From NCBI GenBank assembly GCA_023432305.1, contig JAEYUT010000361.1, positions 1 to 7,399 on the forward strand: DNA of 7,399 nucleotides. The letters run 5' to 3'. Shown in pieces: positions 6,421 through 7,399 of this stretch (position 1 is its first letter; every line of letters begins with the position of its first letter). The DNA is from Actinomycetes bacterium (GTDB lineage Bacteria > Actinomycetota > Actinomycetes > Actinomycetales > Microbacteriaceae). The translations under genes were made by a program, and so were the position numbers. Under the pieces are notes generated by a model. The model was given only the letters and a program-made list of their open reading frames with translations, had not been told where the DNA came from and searched no databases.

Positions 6421-6436
6421 TCGTATACCGCCGGTA
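6421..6436. promoter_or_regulatory. Third candidate operator, upstream of the GntR gene
   Basis: TATACCG recurs at 6424-6430, centred on the palindrome GTATAC (6423-6428). It also forms the arms TACCG and CGGTA around a single C (6426-6436). It is about 70 bp before the regulator start and lies just upstream of, or overlapping, a weak -10-like TAGAGT (6435-6440). That position suggests autoregulation of the GntR gene. The -35 region could not be recognised. Confidence 0.45.
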
Positions 6437-6463
6437 GAGTCGAACGGTCAGCGCCCACCACCA

Positions 6464-6482
6464 GCCCCGACCGGATCGGGGC
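6464..6482 (+). other. Leader hairpin just before the GntR ribosome site
   Basis: GCCCCGA (6464-6470) pairs perfectly with TCGGGGC (6476-6482) around the 5-nt loop CCGGA. The GC-rich stem ends 6 nt before the GAGGA ribosome site (6489-6493) of the regulator gene, so in RNA it could limit ribosome access or stabilise the message. As DNA it is also a dyad that a protein could bind. There is no T-tract, so a terminator is unlikely. Confidence 0.4.
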
Positions 6483-6497
6483 CGAAACGAGGACTCC

Positions 6498-7148
6498 ATG
6501 GCGAGCACGACCGCCACCAAGCCGACTCCCTACGAGAAGATCCGCGACGCCATCGTCAGCGGCGAACTCGAGCCCGGAGCTCCCCTCGTCGAATCCACGC
6601 TCGCCGCCTGGTGCGAAGTCAGCCGCACCCCCGTTCGCGAGGCGCTGCGCCGACTCGAGCAGGACGGCCTCGTCGTGTGGGGCGAGCGCGGGCTCGTGGT
6701 GCGCGAATACAGCGCCGAGGAGATCCTCGACATCTACGAAGTGCGCATGTCGCTCGAAGCCCTCTCCGCCCGCACCGCAGCCGAGCGTCGCACCGATCAC
6801 GACGTGCGCCTGCTGCGCGCCACGCTCAACCAGGGCGCCGCCATCACCGGCGACCCCGCCGAGCTCGTGCGCCACAGCCGCCTGTTCCACCAGCACATCC
6901 AGCGCGCGGCCCACAACGAGGCGCTCAGCGACCTGCTGGATCGCGTCAACCTGCACCTCTCGCGCTACTCCGGCAACCGCCCCACCCTCAGCGCCCCCGG
7001 GCGCGGCCCGGTGGCCCACGACGAGCACGTCGCCCTCGTCGAGGCGATCGCCGACCGCGACGCGGACGCCGCCTACCAGATCGCCTACGACCACTTCGCG
7101 ACCGCCCGCGACATCCGCGTGCAGATGTTCGCCGAAGACCTCCGGTAG
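6498..7148 (+). CDS. GntR-family transcriptional regulator, FadR/FCD subfamily
   Basis: This 216-residue protein has an N-terminal winged helix-turn-helix (about residues 10-72), with the GntR signature and recognition helix in VSRTPVREALRRLEQDGLV (41-59). An all-helical FCD ligand domain follows (about 75-205). Likely metal-site histidines are H131 (RLFHQH), H177 (DEHVALVEAI) and H199 (DHF). The position usually held by Asp or Asn four residues before H131 is S127, an unusual metal ligand. The ATG at 6498 has GAGGA 4 nt upstream. It is divergent from the five-gene catabolic operon, with candidate operators between, so it most likely represses that operon and itself until a pathway compound binds. 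The effector is unknown. Which FCD subtype (VanR or FadR) it belongs to is not clear. Confidence 0.9.
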   Translation: MASTTATKPTPYEKIRDAIVSGELEPGAPLVESTLAAWCEVSRTPVREALRRLEQDGLVVWGERGLVVREYSAEEILDIYEVRMSLEALSARTAAERRTDHDVRLLRATLNQGAAITGDPAELVRHSRLFHQHIQRAAHNEALSDLLDRVNLHLSRYSGNRPTLSAPGRGPVAHDEHVALVEAIADRDADAAYQIAYDHFATARDIRVQMFAEDLR

Positions 7149-7159
7149 CTAACCGCAGC

Positions 7160-7399
7160 TCAGGCCTGGGCGCCCGGCATCCACCCCGAGATGTCGGCCG
7201 ACGGATCGCGCAGCGCCGCGAGGGCGGACCGCGCCGCCCCCTCGCCCCAGACGCCCCCCGTGCACGCGAGGAACTTCTCGTCGACCTCGGCCGACGTCAG
7301 CGGCCGCGTCCACGAGCCGCGGGCATCATCCACGCGCGCACGCGCCTCGCGTCCATCCGCGGTGCGCACCGTGATGTCGGCGTAGCGCCCCTCCATCCC
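7160..7399 (-). CDS. MmgE/PrpD-family protein, C-terminal fragment (5' part outside window)
   Basis: The frame is open from the window edge to the TGA at 7160-7162, giving 79 C-terminal residues of a larger protein (full members have about 450). The segment ITVRTADGREARARVDDARGSW...LTSAEVDEKF is the typical end of MmgE/PrpD proteins: a strand pair followed by a GSP/GSW-type turn, then a helix that starts PLT-AE---KF. The family includes 2-methylcitrate dehydratase, aconitate decarboxylase and iminodisuccinate epimerase, and many members are uncharacterised, so no reaction can be assigned. It converges with the GntR gene across an 11-bp gap with no recognisable terminator. Whether it belongs to the same catabolic locus cannot be told from this fragment. 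Confidence 0.75.
   Translation of the reverse strand, partial: GMEGRYADITVRTADGREARARVDDARGSWTRPLTSAEVDEKFLACTGGVWGEGAARSALAALRDPSADISGWMPGAQA

Noticed and set aside
6308..6520. Possible N-terminal extension of the dioxygenase upstream of 6307
   Set aside because: The frame is open but would cover the whole control region and overlap the divergent GntR gene. The family begins at the CLSHSP region, and ATG 6307 has a good ribosome site.
6361..7152. 263-codon + strand frame overlapping the GntR gene
   Set aside because: Ser/Pro/Ala/Thr-rich shadow; the frame at 6498-7148 carries the winged helix and FCD domain.
1..7399. Insertion sequence, CRISPR array, tRNA or rRNA gene
   Set aside because: No transposase motif, regularly spaced repeat array, terminal inverted repeats or RNA-gene sequence was found. 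The repeats present are short and local.

Overview
The window is GC-rich throughout (about two thirds or more G+C by eye). Genes are packed tightly, many starts are GTG, and stop/start overlaps of the GTGA or ATGA kind are common. Together with an actinobacterial-style split Mrp antiporter operon, this suggests a high-GC actinobacterium, plausibly of the Microbacteriaceae (Microbacterium-like). The organism is an inference; no rRNA or other marker is present.

Layout: (1) Positions 1-1302, + strand, hold the 3' end of a Mrp/Mnh multisubunit Na+(K+)/H+ antiporter operon: the last 31 codons of mnhD, then complete mnhE, mnhF and mnhG, each overlapping the next by 4 nt. (2) Positions 1303-1390 are a convergent intergenic gap with nested inverted repeats, probably a two-way terminator. 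(3) Positions 1391-6307, - strand, are a compact five-gene catabolic operon. In transcription order it encodes an MhpB-type class III extradiol dioxygenase, an MhpA-type FAD aromatic hydroxylase, an HpaI-type class II aldolase, an MhpC-type C-C bond hydrolase and an HpaH/HpcG-type hydratase. (4) Positions 6308-6497 are a divergent control region with three copies of TATACCG (CGGTATA on the other strand), two of them spaced exactly 10 bp apart over the likely catabolic promoter. (5) Positions 6498-7148, + strand, encode a GntR/FCD regulator. (6) Positions 7160-7399, - strand, hold the C-terminal end of an MmgE/PrpD-family protein that runs off the window.

How the genes work together: the five enzymes form an almost complete meta-cleavage route for a 3-hydroxyphenylpropionate-like phenol. 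The steps are ring hydroxylation, extradiol cleavage, hydrolytic release of the side-chain acid (succinate if the substrate is 3-hydroxyphenylpropionate), hydration of the dienoate, and aldol cleavage to pyruvate plus an aldehyde. The upper three steps resemble the mhp pathway, while the lower two resemble the homoprotocatechuate (hpa/hpc) pathway. No MhpE/MhpF aldolase-dehydrogenase pair is visible. This hybrid organisation is the most interesting feature here. The divergent GntR/FCD protein is the obvious candidate regulator, acting through the repeated GTATAC-containing sites.
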